Shown here: piece after piece, positions 51,633 through 60,074 of the stretch
Numbering within the stretch: the first letter of the stretch is position 1
How the letters are laid out: each line of letters opens with the position of its first letter
Source of the DNA: Xaviernesmea oryzae
Lineage (GTDB): Bacteria > Pseudomonadota > Alphaproteobacteria > Rhizobiales > Rhizobiaceae
Assembly (NCBI RefSeq): GCF_900177415.1
Contig: NZ_FXAF01000006.1
Span: 1,884,001-1,948,000, forward strand
DNA: 64,000 nucleotides
Direction: 5' to 3'
The notes under the pieces: generated by a model
Databases searched by the model: none
Told to the model about the DNA's origin: nothing
Seen by the model: only the letters and a program-made list of their open reading frames with translations
Translations under genes and position numbers: made by a program

Positions 51633-53468
51633 ATGCCAGCCTACCGCTCCAGAACCACGACCCATGGCCGCAACATGGCGGGCGCGCGCGGGCTCTGGCG
51701 CGCAACCGGCATGAAGGACAGCGATTTCGGCAAGCCGATCATCGCGGTCGTCAATTCCTTCACGCAATTCGTGCCGGGCCACGTGCACCTGAAGGATCTG
51801 GGCCAGCTCGTCGCCCGCGAGATCGAGGCGGCCGGCGGCGTCGCCAAGGAATTCAACACGATCGCGGTGGATGACGGCATCGCCATGGGCCATGACGGCA
51901 TGCTCTATTCGCTGCCTTCGCGCGAGATCATCGCCGACTCGGTCGAGTACATGGTCAACGCGCACTGCGCCGACGCCATGGTCTGCATCTCCAATTGCGA
52001 CAAGATCACCCCCGGCATGCTGAATGCCGCCATGCGTTTGAACATCCCGGCCGTCTTCGTCTCCGGCGGCCCGATGGAAGCCGGCAAGGTGGTCCTGAAG
52101 GGCAAGACCCATGCGCTCGACCTGATCGACGCCATGGTCGCGGCCGCCGACGACAAGGTTTCCGACGAGGAAGTCAAGGTGATCGAGCGTTCCGCCTGTC
52201 CGACCTGCGGCTCGTGCTCGGGCATGTTCACCGCCAATTCCATGAACTGCCTCACCGAGGCGCTCGGCCTGTCGCTGCCGGGCAACGGCTCGACGCTCGC
52301 CACGCATGCCGACCGCAAGCGCCTCTTCGTCGAGGCCGGCCACCTGATCGTCGATCTCGCCCGCCGCTATTACGAGCAGGAGGACGAAAGCGTGCTGCCG
52401 CGCTCGGTCGCCAACAAGGAAGCGTTCGAAAACGCCATGTCGCTCGATATCGCCATGGGCGGCTCCACCAATACCGTGCTGCACATCCTGGCTGCCGCCT
52501 ATGAGGGCGGCGTCGATTTCACCATGGACGATATCGACCGCCTGTCGCGCAAGGTGCCTTGCCTGTCGAAGGTAGCGCCGGCCAAGAGCGACGTTCACAT
52601 GGAGGATGTCCACCGCGCCGGCGGCATCATGTCGATCCTCGGCGAGCTGGATAAGGGCGGGCTCCTGAACCGCGACTGCGTGACGGTCCATGCCGAAACG
52701 ATCGGCGACGCGATCGACCGCTGGGACATCACCCGCACCAACAGCGAAACGGTCCGCAATTTCTACCGTGCGGCACCGGGCGGCATCCCGACCCAGGTCG
52801 CTTTCAGCCAGGAAGCCCGCTGGGACGATCTCGACACGGACCGCGTCGGCGGTGTCATCCGTTCGGTCGAACATCCGTTCTCGAAGGATGGCGGCCTTGC
52901 CGTGCTGAAGGGCAATATCGCGCTCGACGGCTGCATCGTGAAGACGGCGGGCGTCGATGAATCGATCCTGAAGTTCACCGGTCCGGCCCGCGTCTTCGAA
53001 AGCCAGGACGCGGCGGTCAAGGCGATCCTCGGCAACGAGATCGTCGCGGGCGATGTCGTGGTCATCATCTACGAAGGCCCGAAGGGCGGCCCCGGCATGC
53101 AGGAAATGCTCTACCCGACGAGCTATCTGAAGTCGAAAGGCCTCGGCAAGGCCTGCGCTCTCATCACCGACGGCCGCTTCTCCGGCGGCACGTCGGGCCT
53201 CTCGATCGGCCATGCCTCGCCGGAAGCGGCCAACGGCGGCACGATCGGCCTCGTCAGGGAAGGCGATACGATCGAGATCGACATCCCCAACCGCACGATC
53301 AACCTCAAGGTCTCCGATGCGGAACTCGCCGAGCGCCGCAAGGAGCAGGACGCTTTCGGCTGGAAGCCGTCGAAGCCCCGCAAGCGCAACGTCACGACGG
53401 CGCTGAAGGCCTACGCCGCCTTCGCCGCCAGCGCCGACAAGGGCGCGGTGCGGATCTTGCCGGAATAA
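51633..53468 (+). CDS. ilvD: Dihydroxy-acid dehydratase
   Basis: It dehydrates 2,3-dihydroxy acids to 2-keto acids in the common pathway to valine, leucine and isoleucine. The 611-residue protein has the iron-sulfur cysteines in [10 protein letters not shown] and [18 protein letters not shown], and the catalytic-serine region [19 protein letters not shown] 51633 is chosen; the frame is open upstream to 51531 without family likeness. It stands alone, away from other ilv genes, and is convergent to the toxin-antitoxin pair. Confidence 0.96.
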   Translation: MPAYRSRTTTHGRNMAGARGLWRATGMKDSDFGKPIIAVVNSFTQFVPGHVHLKDLGQLVAREIEAAGGVAKEFNTIAVDDGIAMGHDGMLYSLPSREIIADSVEYMVNAHCADAMVCISNCDKITPGMLNAAMRLNIPAVFVSGGPMEAGKVVLKGKTHALDLIDAMVAAADDKVSDEEVKVIERSACPTCGSCSGMFTANSMNCLTEALGLSLPGNGSTLATHADRKRLFVEAGHLIVDLARRYYEQEDESVLPRSVANKEAFENAMSLDIAMGGSTNTVLHILAAAYEGGVDFTMDDIDRLSRKVPCLSKVAPAKSDVHMEDVHRAGGIMSILGELDKGGLLNRDCVTVHAETIGDAIDRWDITRTNSETVRNFYRAAPGGIPTQVAFSQEARWDDLDTDRVGGVIRSVEHPFSKDGGLAVLKGNIALDGCIVKTAGVDESILKFTGPARVFESQDAAVKAILGNEIVAGDVVVIIYEGPKGGPGMQEMLYPTSYLKSKGLGKACALITDGRFSGGTSGLSIGHASPEAANGGTIGLVREGDTIEIDIPNRTINLKVSDAELAERRKEQDAFGWKPSKPRKRNVTTALKAYAAFAASADKGAVRILPE

Positions 53469-53495
53469 GCCCGGCGATCCGGCGACCTTAGAGGG

Positions 53496-53771
53496 CTATT
53501 CGGGCCAATTATCCTCCCGCCAGTCGCGTGAGGTGTGTATCAGCCGATGGATGGTAATGGTCTCAATGTAGGGAAGGTTTGGGATGACCTTCTCATGTGT
53601 GCCTTTGACGCGGCCCGGTCGGCCCGTTGCCAGACCGCCGAGCAAGGATACGGCATCATCGATACGCTCGGCGGCCCGCCGTGCGGCTGCCGGATTTCGA
53701 TCTGCTATATAGGCAATTTGCTTTTTGAGATCATCCAGCGCTTCGCGCGACCATTGTAGCGCGCGGGTCAC
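53496..53771 (-). CDS. ParE/RelE-superfamily toxin, apparently missing an internal strand
   Basis: The 91-residue protein matches ParE toxins (DNA gyrase poisons): LQWSREALDDLKKQIAYIADRN, NPAAARRAAERIDDAV, GRPGRVKGTHEKVIPNLPYI and the end HRLIHTSRDWREDNWPE. In typical relatives 'LPYI' is followed by about seven or eight residues of the kind 'IAYALDGD' before 'TVTILRVIHTARDW'. Here LPYI joins ETITIHRL directly (at 53564/53565), as if one in-frame strand were lost. It may be inactive. It overlaps the antitoxin by four bases and lies downstream of it, in normal antitoxin-toxin order. Confidence 0.8.
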   Translation of the reverse strand: MTRALQWSREALDDLKKQIAYIADRNPAAARRAAERIDDAVSLLGGLATGRPGRVKGTHEKVIPNLPYIETITIHRLIHTSRDWREDNWPE

Positions 53772-54028
53772 TGGCGTTGGCTCTGGGCCTTGTCGATGAT
53801 CGAGAAGATTTCTGCCATGGCCTCGTCGTGCGGCACGACACGGTTGCCGCTCATGTCCGCAATCCCCCGCTTTATGCCGTCGATCACGGCAAGCTCGTGA
53901 TCGACGTAAGCGGCAATGGCTTCGCTGGCGAGATGGGATGGGCTCTGGTCGGTATTGTCGGCAAGCCGATCGAGCCCCGCCTTGACCTTATCGCTGATCT
54001 CGACGGTTATTCTCGTGGTTACGGTCAT
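53768..54028 (-). CDS. Ribbon-helix-helix (CopG/ParD-type) antitoxin
   Basis: The 86-residue protein has an N-terminal ribbon-helix-helix DNA-binding fold: TTRITVEISDKVKAGLDRLA, then SPSHLASEAIAAYVDHE. The C-terminal half (IKRGIADMSGNRVVPHDEAM) is the likely toxin-binding tail. Antitoxins of this kind repress their own operon as a complex with the toxin. The stop overlaps the toxin start (ATGA). The promoter would lie upstream, at about 54029-54103. Confidence 0.85.
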   Translation of the reverse strand: MTVTTRITVEISDKVKAGLDRLADNTDQSPSHLASEAIAAYVDHELAVIDGIKRGIADMSGNRVVPHDEAMAEIFSIIDKAQSQRQ

Positions 54029-54103
54029 AGTCGGTTCGTCCTGATGTCATTTCGAAGCATATCACGAACAAAAAGCCTGCACTATCATTCGATCGAGCCT
54101 TCA

Positions 54104-54466
54104 TCACAGCGGCCGGTTCAGGCTCTCGTAAGCCTCGTCGAGCTGTTTCAGCCGCTCGTCGTAGGCCGCGCGGATGCAGTCGACATCCTCGCCGCAGGCC
54201 TGCCGCCTCTTCAGCCAGGCGCTCTGGTCTTCATGCATCTTGTCGCGATTGCCCATCGCCATGAGCCCGGCGAGCAGATCGAAGGTGGTGACCATCTTCA
54301 CGTCGGCATCGTTGAGCGTCCGCGTATCGCAGATGACCTTTTCATCCGCTGCGAGGTCCGCCCGGTCGCAATCGAAGCTCGCCGCCGCAGCGGCACGAGG
54401 CAAAGCCGGGATCGCCAGGCCTATCAGAAGCCCGGTCAAGATGATTGCTGTCGGATTATGCCCCAT
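54104..54466 (-). CDS. Secreted LprI/DUF1311-family protein
   Basis: A 120-residue exported protein with a signal peptide (about residues 1-30, TAIILTGLLIGLAIPALP, cut near AAAAASFDC). The mature part has the family pattern of four cysteines: FDCDRA, KVICDT, RRQACGEDVDCIRAAYDERL. LprI of mycobacteria inhibits lysozyme; the role of this relative is unknown. ATG 54466 follows AAGGAGTGCAGGC. It lies in line with the DUF1232 gene upstream. Confidence 0.82.
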   Translation of the reverse strand: MGHNPTAIILTGLLIGLAIPALPRAAAAASFDCDRADLAADEKVICDTRTLNDADVKMVTTFDLLAGLMAMGNRDKMHEDQSAWLKRRQACGEDVDCIRAAYDERLKQLDEAYESLNRPL

Positions 54467-54501
54467 GCCTGCACTCCTTTTGTGTCTGAACGGGCCCCGG
54501 A

Positions 54502-54882
54502 TCAGGTCAATGCCCGAAGGCCCCATAGGACCAAGATGAGGCAGAGAAGCCAGACGGCAAGGATGAAGGCGAGGCCGGCGCGGCTGACGGGGCGTTCCTC
54601 CCGCCGGACCGCCTCGGCGCGGAACTCGGCCATCAGAGGTTCCGGCACGAGACGGATCGCGAGCAGGATGCCGAGCGGCACGATGACGAGATCGTCGAGA
54701 TAACCGAGCACCGGAATGAAGTCGGGGATGAGATCGATCGGCGAAAGGGCATAGGCGGCCACGGCGCCGGCGACGAGCTTGGCGTGAAGCGGCACGCGCC
54801 TGTCGCGGGCCGCGAGCCACAGCGCCACGACGTCGCGCTTCAGCCTCTTCGCCCAGCCTTTTGCCTTTGCCACGATGCCCAT
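54502..54882 (-). CDS. YkvA-like DUF1232 membrane protein
   Basis: A 126-residue protein with the DUF1232 signature LSPIDLIPDFIPVLGYLDD in a hydrophobic segment (about residues 42-65), continuing into VPLGILLAIRLVP. A C-terminal membrane span follows (AFILAVWLLCLILVLWGL). Function unknown; the family is widespread. Start ATG 54882 (MGIVAKAKGWAKRLKRD). Confidence 0.82.
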   Translation of the reverse strand: MGIVAKAKGWAKRLKRDVVALWLAARDRRVPLHAKLVAGAVAAYALSPIDLIPDFIPVLGYLDDLVIVPLGILLAIRLVPEPLMAEFRAEAVRREERPVSRAGLAFILAVWLLCLILVLWGLRALT

Positions 54883-55016
54883 GGTCTGCTCCCGGTTCCG
54901 CACCTATATAGCACGGAGGTTTTGACGGTGTGCGCCATGGTTTCCGCGGTTCCGCCACCTTTCCTTTCTAGCGTTCCGCGCTACAAATCGTTCCGGATTT
55001 AGCAAAGAGGAATCAT

Positions 55017-56420
55017 ATGCTGAGCGTGCTGAAACGCGTGTCGACCGGTCTTCTGGCCCTTGCCCTTCTGATGCCCGCGGCGGCTGTGGCGCAGGAGAAC
55101 AAGGCGGTGCCGCAGAGCCGGCAGGAGATGCAGCTCTCGTTTGCGCCGCTGGTGAAGCAGACGACCGGCGCTGTGGTGAACGTCTATGCCGAGCGCGTCG
55201 TGCAAAGGCTCAATCCATTCGCCGGCGATCCGTTCTTCGAGCAGTTCTTCGGTCAGCGCATGCCGAACCGCACGGAGAAGCAATCATCGCTGGGCTCCGG
55301 CGTCATCCTCTCCGATGACGGCCTCGTGGTCACCAACAACCACGTCATTCAGGGGGCCGACGACATCAAGATCGCGCTGGCCGATGGGCGTGAATTCCCC
55401 TGCGACGTCGTGCTGAAGGACGAGAGGGTCGATCTCGCGGTGCTGCGCATCAAGGCCAAGGAACACTTTCCGGTCCTGCCGGTGGGCGATTCCGACCGCA
55501 TCGAGGTGGGGGATCTCGTGCTGGCGATCGGTAACCCGTTCGGCGTCGGCCAGACGGTGACGAGCGGCATCGTCTCGGCGCTTGCCCGCAACCAGGTGAC
55601 GTCCGGCGATTTCGGCTTCTTCATTCAGACGGATGCCTCGATCAACCCCGGCAATTCCGGCGGCGCGCTGATGAACATGAACGGCGAGCTGATCGGCATC
55701 AACACGGCGATCTTCTCACGCGGCGGCGGCTCGAACGGCATCGGTTTTGCGATCCCCTCCAATCTCGTGAAGGTCTTCCTGGCGGCCGCCTCCGAAGGCA
55801 AGACGACATTCGAACGGCCCTATGTCGGCGCGACCTTCGATGCCGTGACCTCTGACGTGGCCGAGGCGCTGGGCCTCAAGACCGCCCGCGGCGCGCTCGT
55901 CGTGCGCGTCGTCGAAGGCGGGCCTGCAGATCGGGCGGGACTGAAGCCGGGCGAAGTGGTGACGGCGGTCAACGGCATCGCGGTCGAACATCCGGACGCA
56001 TTGGGCTACCGGCTGACGACGGCCGGCCTCGGCAAGCAGGCGGCGCTGACGGTGCAGACGAACGACGGCGAACGGCAGGTCACGATCGCGCTCGACACCG
56101 CGCCGGAGACGACGCCGCGGGACGAACGCATGCTCGAGGGGCGCAATCCCTTCGCGGGCCTGCATGTCGCCAACCTTTCGCCGAAGCTCGCCACCGAGCT
56201 GCGCATGCCCGCCGAAAAGGCCGGCGTCGTCGTCACCGACGTGGCGCGCGGTTCGCCCGCCGCCCGTTACGGTTTCGAGCCGCGGGATATCGTCATTTCG
56301 CTGAACGGCACGACGGTCACCACGACCAAGGCGCTGGAAGCCATGCTGGACGACGATCCGGGCTTCTGGCGGGTCGAGATCGAACGCGACGGCCAGCGCA
56401 TCAGGCAGTTCTTTCGATGA
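55017..56420 (+). CDS. DegP/DegQ-type periplasmic serine protease (HtrA family)
   Basis: This protease/chaperone handles misfolded envelope proteins. The 467-residue protein has a signal peptide cut near AVAQ (residue 26), a trypsin-like domain with His109 (VVTNNHVI), Asp139 (ERVDLAVLRI) and Ser214 (NPGNSGGAL), and two PDZ domains (about residues 265-350 and 375-465). The triad is complete. The stop overlaps the rarA start by four bases. It is DegQ/Do-like; I cannot tell which of several rhizobial paralogues it is. Confidence 0.93.
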   Translation: MLSVLKRVSTGLLALALLMPAAAVAQENKAVPQSRQEMQLSFAPLVKQTTGAVVNVYAERVVQRLNPFAGDPFFEQFFGQRMPNRTEKQSSLGSGVILSDDGLVVTNNHVIQGADDIKIALADGREFPCDVVLKDERVDLAVLRIKAKEHFPVLPVGDSDRIEVGDLVLAIGNPFGVGQTVTSGIVSALARNQVTSGDFGFFIQTDASINPGNSGGALMNMNGELIGINTAIFSRGGGSNGIGFAIPSNLVKVFLAAASEGKTTFERPYVGATFDAVTSDVAEALGLKTARGALVVRVVEGGPADRAGLKPGEVVTAVNGIAVEHPDALGYRLTTAGLGKQAALTVQTNDGERQVTIALDTAPETTPRDERMLEGRNPFAGLHVANLSPKLATELRMPAEKAGVVVTDVARGSPAARYGFEPRDIVISLNGTTVTTTKALEAMLDDDPGFWRVEIERDGQRIRQFFR

Positions 56421-57733
56421 GCGATGATCTCTTTGCCCCGCGGGTCCCGGAAGAGGTCGCCAACAGGCGGCCGCTGGCCGACCGGCTGCGCCCGAAGACG
56501 CTCGCCGAAGTCACCGGCCAGGAGCATCTGACCGGCGAGGACGGGGCATTGAGACGAATGATCGCTTCGGGCTCGCTGGGCTCGATGATCTTCTGGGGGC
56601 CGCCCGGGACCGGCAAGACGACGGTGGCGCGGCTCCTGTCCGGCGAGGCGGGCCTTGCCTTCGAGCAGATTTCGGCGATCTTCTCCGGCGTCGCGGACCT
56701 GAAGAAGGTCTTCGAGGCGGCCCGCCTGCGCCGTATGGACGGCCGCCAGACGCTGCTCTTCGTCGACGAGATCCACCGCTTCAACCGCGCCCAGCAGGAC
56801 AGTTTCCTTCCGGTCATGGAGGACGGTACGGTCATCCTCGTCGGCGCCACGACGGAAAACCCGAGCTTCGAGCTCAATGCCGCTCTTCTGTCGCGTGCCC
56901 GGGTGCTGACCTTCCGGCCGCATGACGAACGGAGCCTGGAGGAACTGCTGCAGCGGGCCGAACAGGCCGAAGGCAAGCCGCTGCCGCTCGATGCGGATGC
57001 GCGTGCGAGCCTCGTCCGCATGGCGGACGGCGACGGCCGCGCGGTGCTGACCTTGGCGGAAGAGGTCTGGCGTGCGGCGCGCGAAGGCGAGGTCTTCGAT
57101 ACGGCGGGCCTCACCCAGATCGTTCAGCGGCGCGCGCCTGTCTACGACAAGGCCCAGGACGGTCATTACAATCTGATCTCGGCGCTCCACAAGTCCGTGC
57201 GCGGTTCCGATCCCGATGCCGCGCTTTATTATCTCGCCCGCATGTTCGATGCCGGCGAGGACCCGCTTTATCTCGGCCGCCGGCTGGTGCGCATGGCGGT
57301 GGAGGATATCGGCCTTGCCGATCCGCAGGCGCTGGTCATCTGCAACGCCGCCAAGGACGCCTACGACTATCTCGGCTCGCCGGAGGGCGAGCTGGCGCTT
57401 GCCGAGGCCTGCGTCTATCTGGCGACCGCTCCGAAATCCAATGCGGTCTACACCGCCTTCAAGGCGGCGACGCGGGCGGCAAAGGAAAACGGCTCGCTTC
57501 TTCCGCCCAAGCACATCCTCAATGCCCCCACCAAGCTGATGAAGGGCGAGGGATATGGCGAGGGCTATCGCTACGACCACGACGAGCCGGACGCGTTTTC
57601 AGGCCAGGATTACTTTCCCGAAAAGATGGGCCGGCAGACCTTCTACGACCCGCCGGAGCGCGGCTTCGAGCGCGAGATCAGGAAACGGCTCGATTGGTGG
57701 GCCAAGCTTCGCAAGGAGCGGCATGGGCAGTGA
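56417..57733 (+). CDS. rarA: Replication-associated recombination protein A (RarA/MgsA), AAA+ ATPase
   Basis: RarA is a clamp-loader-like ATPase acting at stalled replication forks. The 438-residue protein has Walker A GPPGTGKTT, Walker B FVDEIHRF, sensor segment LVGATTENPSFELNAAL, and the C-terminal tetramerisation domain with VRMAVEDIGLADPQAL. It is translationally coupled to the protease gene by ATGA overlap, a common pairing in alphaproteobacteria. Confidence 0.95.
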   Translation: MSDDLFAPRVPEEVANRRPLADRLRPKTLAEVTGQEHLTGEDGALRRMIASGSLGSMIFWGPPGTGKTTVARLLSGEAGLAFEQISAIFSGVADLKKVFEAARLRRMDGRQTLLFVDEIHRFNRAQQDSFLPVMEDGTVILVGATTENPSFELNAALLSRARVLTFRPHDERSLEELLQRAEQAEGKPLPLDADARASLVRMADGDGRAVLTLAEEVWRAAREGEVFDTAGLTQIVQRRAPVYDKAQDGHYNLISALHKSVRGSDPDAALYYLARMFDAGEDPLYLGRRLVRMAVEDIGLADPQALVICNAAKDAYDYLGSPEGELALAEACVYLATAPKSNAVYTAFKAATRAAKENGSLLPPKHILNAPTKLMKGEGYGEGYRYDHDEPDAFSGQDYFPEKMGRQTFYDPPERGFEREIRKRLDWWAKLRKERHGQ

Positions 57734-57756
57734 CGCCGGCCGCGGGGGCAGGGCGC

Positions 57757-58071
57757 TCAGGAGGCCCGCTTCTGGTCCGATATGCCGGCCGGTGCGCCGA
57801 TCAGCTTGACGGAGGATTCCGCAAGCCCGTGATGGCCTTCCATGTCGACGATGAGATGCCAGTGGCCGTTTTCGGGGATCACCAGCCGGACCGGCGACCG
57901 CTTGGCGACGCCGCCGACATATTTGAAATCGAGCAGTTCGGTGAAGCGCTGGAAGTTGACGGCCGTCATCAGCCGTACGTTGTTGACCGCGTTCAACGTC
58001 ACCTCGATCGTCGTCCCCGCGCGCTGCGGTTTCAGATCGTAGTGGGTAAAACGAAAATTCGGGGCGGCCAT
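57757..58071 (-). CDS. DUF1883 domain protein
   Basis: A 104-residue protein whose core matches DUF1883: FRFTHYDLKPQRAGTTIEVT, NNVRLMTAVNFQRFTELLDF and HWHLIVDMEGHHGLAESSVK. The domain is all-beta by appearance; its role is unknown, although it sometimes occurs with TIR domains elsewhere. I chose ATG 58071 with GAGG five bases upstream; ATG 58104 or GTG 58116 would add up to 15 residues without clear likeness. It is convergent with rarA (23-base gap). Confidence 0.75.
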   Translation of the reverse strand: MAAPNFRFTHYDLKPQRAGTTIEVTLNAVNNVRLMTAVNFQRFTELLDFKYVGGVAKRSPVRLVIPENGHWHLIVDMEGHHGLAESSVKLIGAPAGISDQKRAS

Positions 58072-58179
58072 TCCTGCCTCATTGCTGCCTGCTTGAAAGT
58101 CCATCAATCTAACCACGCGTCCTTAACGAATGGTGGAACCTTGCGGTTACCCAAGTGTTAGTTCCGTGAACTTCGTATT

Positions 58180-58315
58180 CGGCGCCGGCACGTGAAACCG
58201 TGCCGCGCCCGGGTTCAACCTGGCGGCTTTCGTCCCCTGCAGCCGCCGCACAATAATAATATTTGACCTCCTAACTCGATGTCCCGCCGGCTCCTCGCGG
58301 CGGGACTTTTCTTTT
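58180..58315 (+). ncRNA. Candidate small RNA, or attenuated leader of the downstream hydrolase
   Basis: A strong plus-strand terminator has no plus-strand gene just before it: 9-bp stem (58281-58289 with 58298-58306) followed by TTTTCTTTT. Upstream, the sequence can fold into a hairpin with arms CGGCACG/CGTGCCG extended by GGCG/CGCC (58181-58209) and a second one with GGCGGCT/AGCCGCC (about 58223-58247). An A/T-rich single-stranded linker (ACAATAATAATATTTGACCTCCTAACT) follows, shown here as its parts ACAATAATAATATTTG and ACCTCCTAACT. The CCTCCT core would be complementary to Shine-Dalgarno sequences. This layout fits Hfq-dependent trans-acting RNAs. The 332-base gap otherwise holds nothing I recognise. 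The transcript start is not known. Confidence 0.45.
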
Positions 58316-58403
58316 GCGGCAGGAAATTTCGGGGTGCCTGTCGGTTCCGCCTGGGGTCCGTCGTCCTTGGAGCATCACCAACCGATCCACCGAGGAGGAA
58401 GTC

Positions 58404-59345
58404 ATGTCCGTCAAGATGTTCGCCGCCGCGATCGCCGCCGTTGCCGCATCGATCGTTTCCGCCGTTGCCGAAGCACAAGAGCCCAAGGCGGCAGCGCCGC
58501 AGGCCATCGCCGCCGAGCCGTCGAAGAAAGGCCGGGTCGAGGCAGGCGGCATCAGCTATTATTACGAGATCCGCGGCGAGGGCGAGCCGCTCCTGCTGCT
58601 GCACGGCGGTCTCGGCTCGATCGACATGTTCGCGCCGATCCTGCCGGCGCTGACCGAACACCGCCAGGTGATCGGCGTCGATCTCCAGGGCCATGGCCGC
58701 ACGCCGCTCGGCTCGCGCCCGATCACGCTGGAGGCGATGGGCGCCGACATGGGCAAGATCGTCTCCGAACTCGGCTATGACGAGGTCGACGTGCTGGGCT
58801 ATTCCATGGGCGGCGGCGTTGCGCTGCAGATGGCCGCCCAGGCGCCGGAAAAGGTGCGGCGGCTCGTCATCGCCTCGGCGCCCTTTGCCAGAAGCGGGTT
58901 CTATCCCGAGATGATCCCGCAGCAGGAGGCGGTAAACGCCGGCCTCGCGGAGATGATGAAGGATACCCCGATGTTCCTCTCCTACAAGGCGGTGGCGCCG
59001 GATGTCTCCGAGTTCCCGCGGCTGCTCGACGCGATGGGCGACCTGATGCGCCGCGACTACGATTTTTCGGGCGCGGTCGCCAAGCTGACCATGCCGGTCA
59101 TGCTGGTCTTCGGCGACAGCGACATGGTCCGCCCGGAGCATATCGTCGAGTTCTACCAGAAGCTCGGCGGCGGCCTGAAGGACGCCGGCTGGATGCGCGA
59201 GAACATGCCGAAGAACCGACTGGCGATCCTGCCCGATCTCACCCATTACGAGGCCTTTGCCTCTCCGGCTCTGGTCGCCGCGGCGCTGCCGTTCCTGGAC
59301 GGCAAGAGCAATGCCCCGAGCTGGGCGGAACAGGTGAAGAAGTGA
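58404..59345 (+). CDS. Exported alpha/beta hydrolase
   Basis: A 313-residue hydrolase with a likely signal peptide (about residues 1-25, FAAAIAAVAASIVSAVAEAQ). The fold shows the oxyanion motif LLLHGGLGS, the nucleophile elbow GYSMGGG (Ser), an acid in VFGDSDMV and the catalytic His in LTHYEAF. The substrate is unknown; relatives include haloperoxidase-like and lactonase-like enzymes. ATG 58404 follows GAGGAGGAAGTC, a strong ribosome site. A possible attenuator or small RNA lies just upstream, and a terminator follows. Confidence 0.85.
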   Translation: MSVKMFAAAIAAVAASIVSAVAEAQEPKAAAPQAIAAEPSKKGRVEAGGISYYYEIRGEGEPLLLLHGGLGSIDMFAPILPALTEHRQVIGVDLQGHGRTPLGSRPITLEAMGADMGKIVSELGYDEVDVLGYSMGGGVALQMAAQAPEKVRRLVIASAPFARSGFYPEMIPQQEAVNAGLAEMMKDTPMFLSYKAVAPDVSEFPRLLDAMGDLMRRDYDFSGAVAKLTMPVMLVFGDSDMVRPEHIVEFYQKLGGGLKDAGWMRENMPKNRLAILPDLTHYEAFASPALVAAALPFLDGKSNAPSWAEQVKK

Positions 59346-59357
59346 CGATCTGCCCGG

Positions 59358-59390
59358 AACGATGCCGGCCGAGCCGGCATCGTTCTATTT
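59358..59390 (+). terminator. Terminator after the alpha/beta hydrolase
   Basis: Perfect 12-bp stem (59358-59369 with 59373-59384), CGA loop, then CTATTT. The T run is imperfect, but the stem is very stable and placed 13 bases after the stop. Confidence 0.75.
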
Positions 59391-59471
59391 CAGTGGCTTG
59401 AAAGAATTTCCTGATTCTAAATCAGAGAAGTTTGCCTGAGAAGGTCGCCGCCTTGGTCTCGAAACGGCAGG

Positions 59472-60065
59472 TTAGTCGTCCAACCCTTTTCCGTCCAAGA
59501 TGCGCGGCATGCATTTCTCGACGCGGGCTTCCCGCGTCCTGGACTGCTTGGCCGAGGAAAAATGGAGGAGGTAGGCTCTTTGCCGCCCGGGCGTCAGAGC
59601 CTCGAAGGCCGTTTTCAAGGCGGGGATTTCATCGAGCTTCGCTTGAAATTCCTCAGGCATCGCGAATTCCGAGGTCTTTCTGAACTCCATTTTCAGGCCG
59701 GCTTTTTCCACCTCGACGGCTTCCCGGATATAGGCTTTCAGGATGGGTTCCATCTGGGCGATTTCATGGGCGCCGGCAAACCGGATCTGCCGCCCTGCCT
59801 GCACATTCTCGGTCTGCTGGACGAGGATGCCGTTCGTGTCCTTCATCAGCGCGCCCTTGAAAAACAGAAGTGCGCAATATTCCTTGAATCCGTGCATCAG
59901 CACGATGTTGGCCTTGTCCAGCGTGTAGCAGGGCCAGCCCCATTTCAGCTCTTCCGTAAGCCCGCAGTCGAGAATGATCGCTCTCAATCTCTCGAATTCT
60001 TCCCGCCACTTCTCGACTTTGCTCAAGCAGTCGTCGACTTTGGGATTCATGTGAGTTGCCGTCAT
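59472..60065 (-). CDS. DUF1801 plus OmdA/YdeI-type two-part protein
   Basis: The 197-residue protein joins a DUF1801 domain (about residues 10-110; ELKWGWPCYTLDKANIVLM, CALLFFKGALMKD) to a C-terminal OmdA/YdeI-like helical part (EFRKTSEFAMPEEFQAKLDE, LTPGRQRAYLLHFSSAKQS, TREARVEKCMPRIL). This YdeI-type arrangement is widespread; links to antimicrobial peptide or stress tolerance have been reported for relatives. ATG 60065 has AAAGG six bases upstream. It follows the PanE-like gene in the same direction with a 9-base gap, so the two may form an operon. Confidence 0.83.
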   Translation of the reverse strand: MTATHMNPKVDDCLSKVEKWREEFERLRAIILDCGLTEELKWGWPCYTLDKANIVLMHGFKEYCALLFFKGALMKDTNGILVQQTENVQAGRQIRFAGAHEIAQMEPILKAYIREAVEVEKAGLKMEFRKTSEFAMPEEFQAKLDEIPALKTAFEALTPGRQRAYLLHFSSAKQSRTREARVEKCMPRILDGKGLDD

Positions 60066-60074
60066 GCCGCACCT

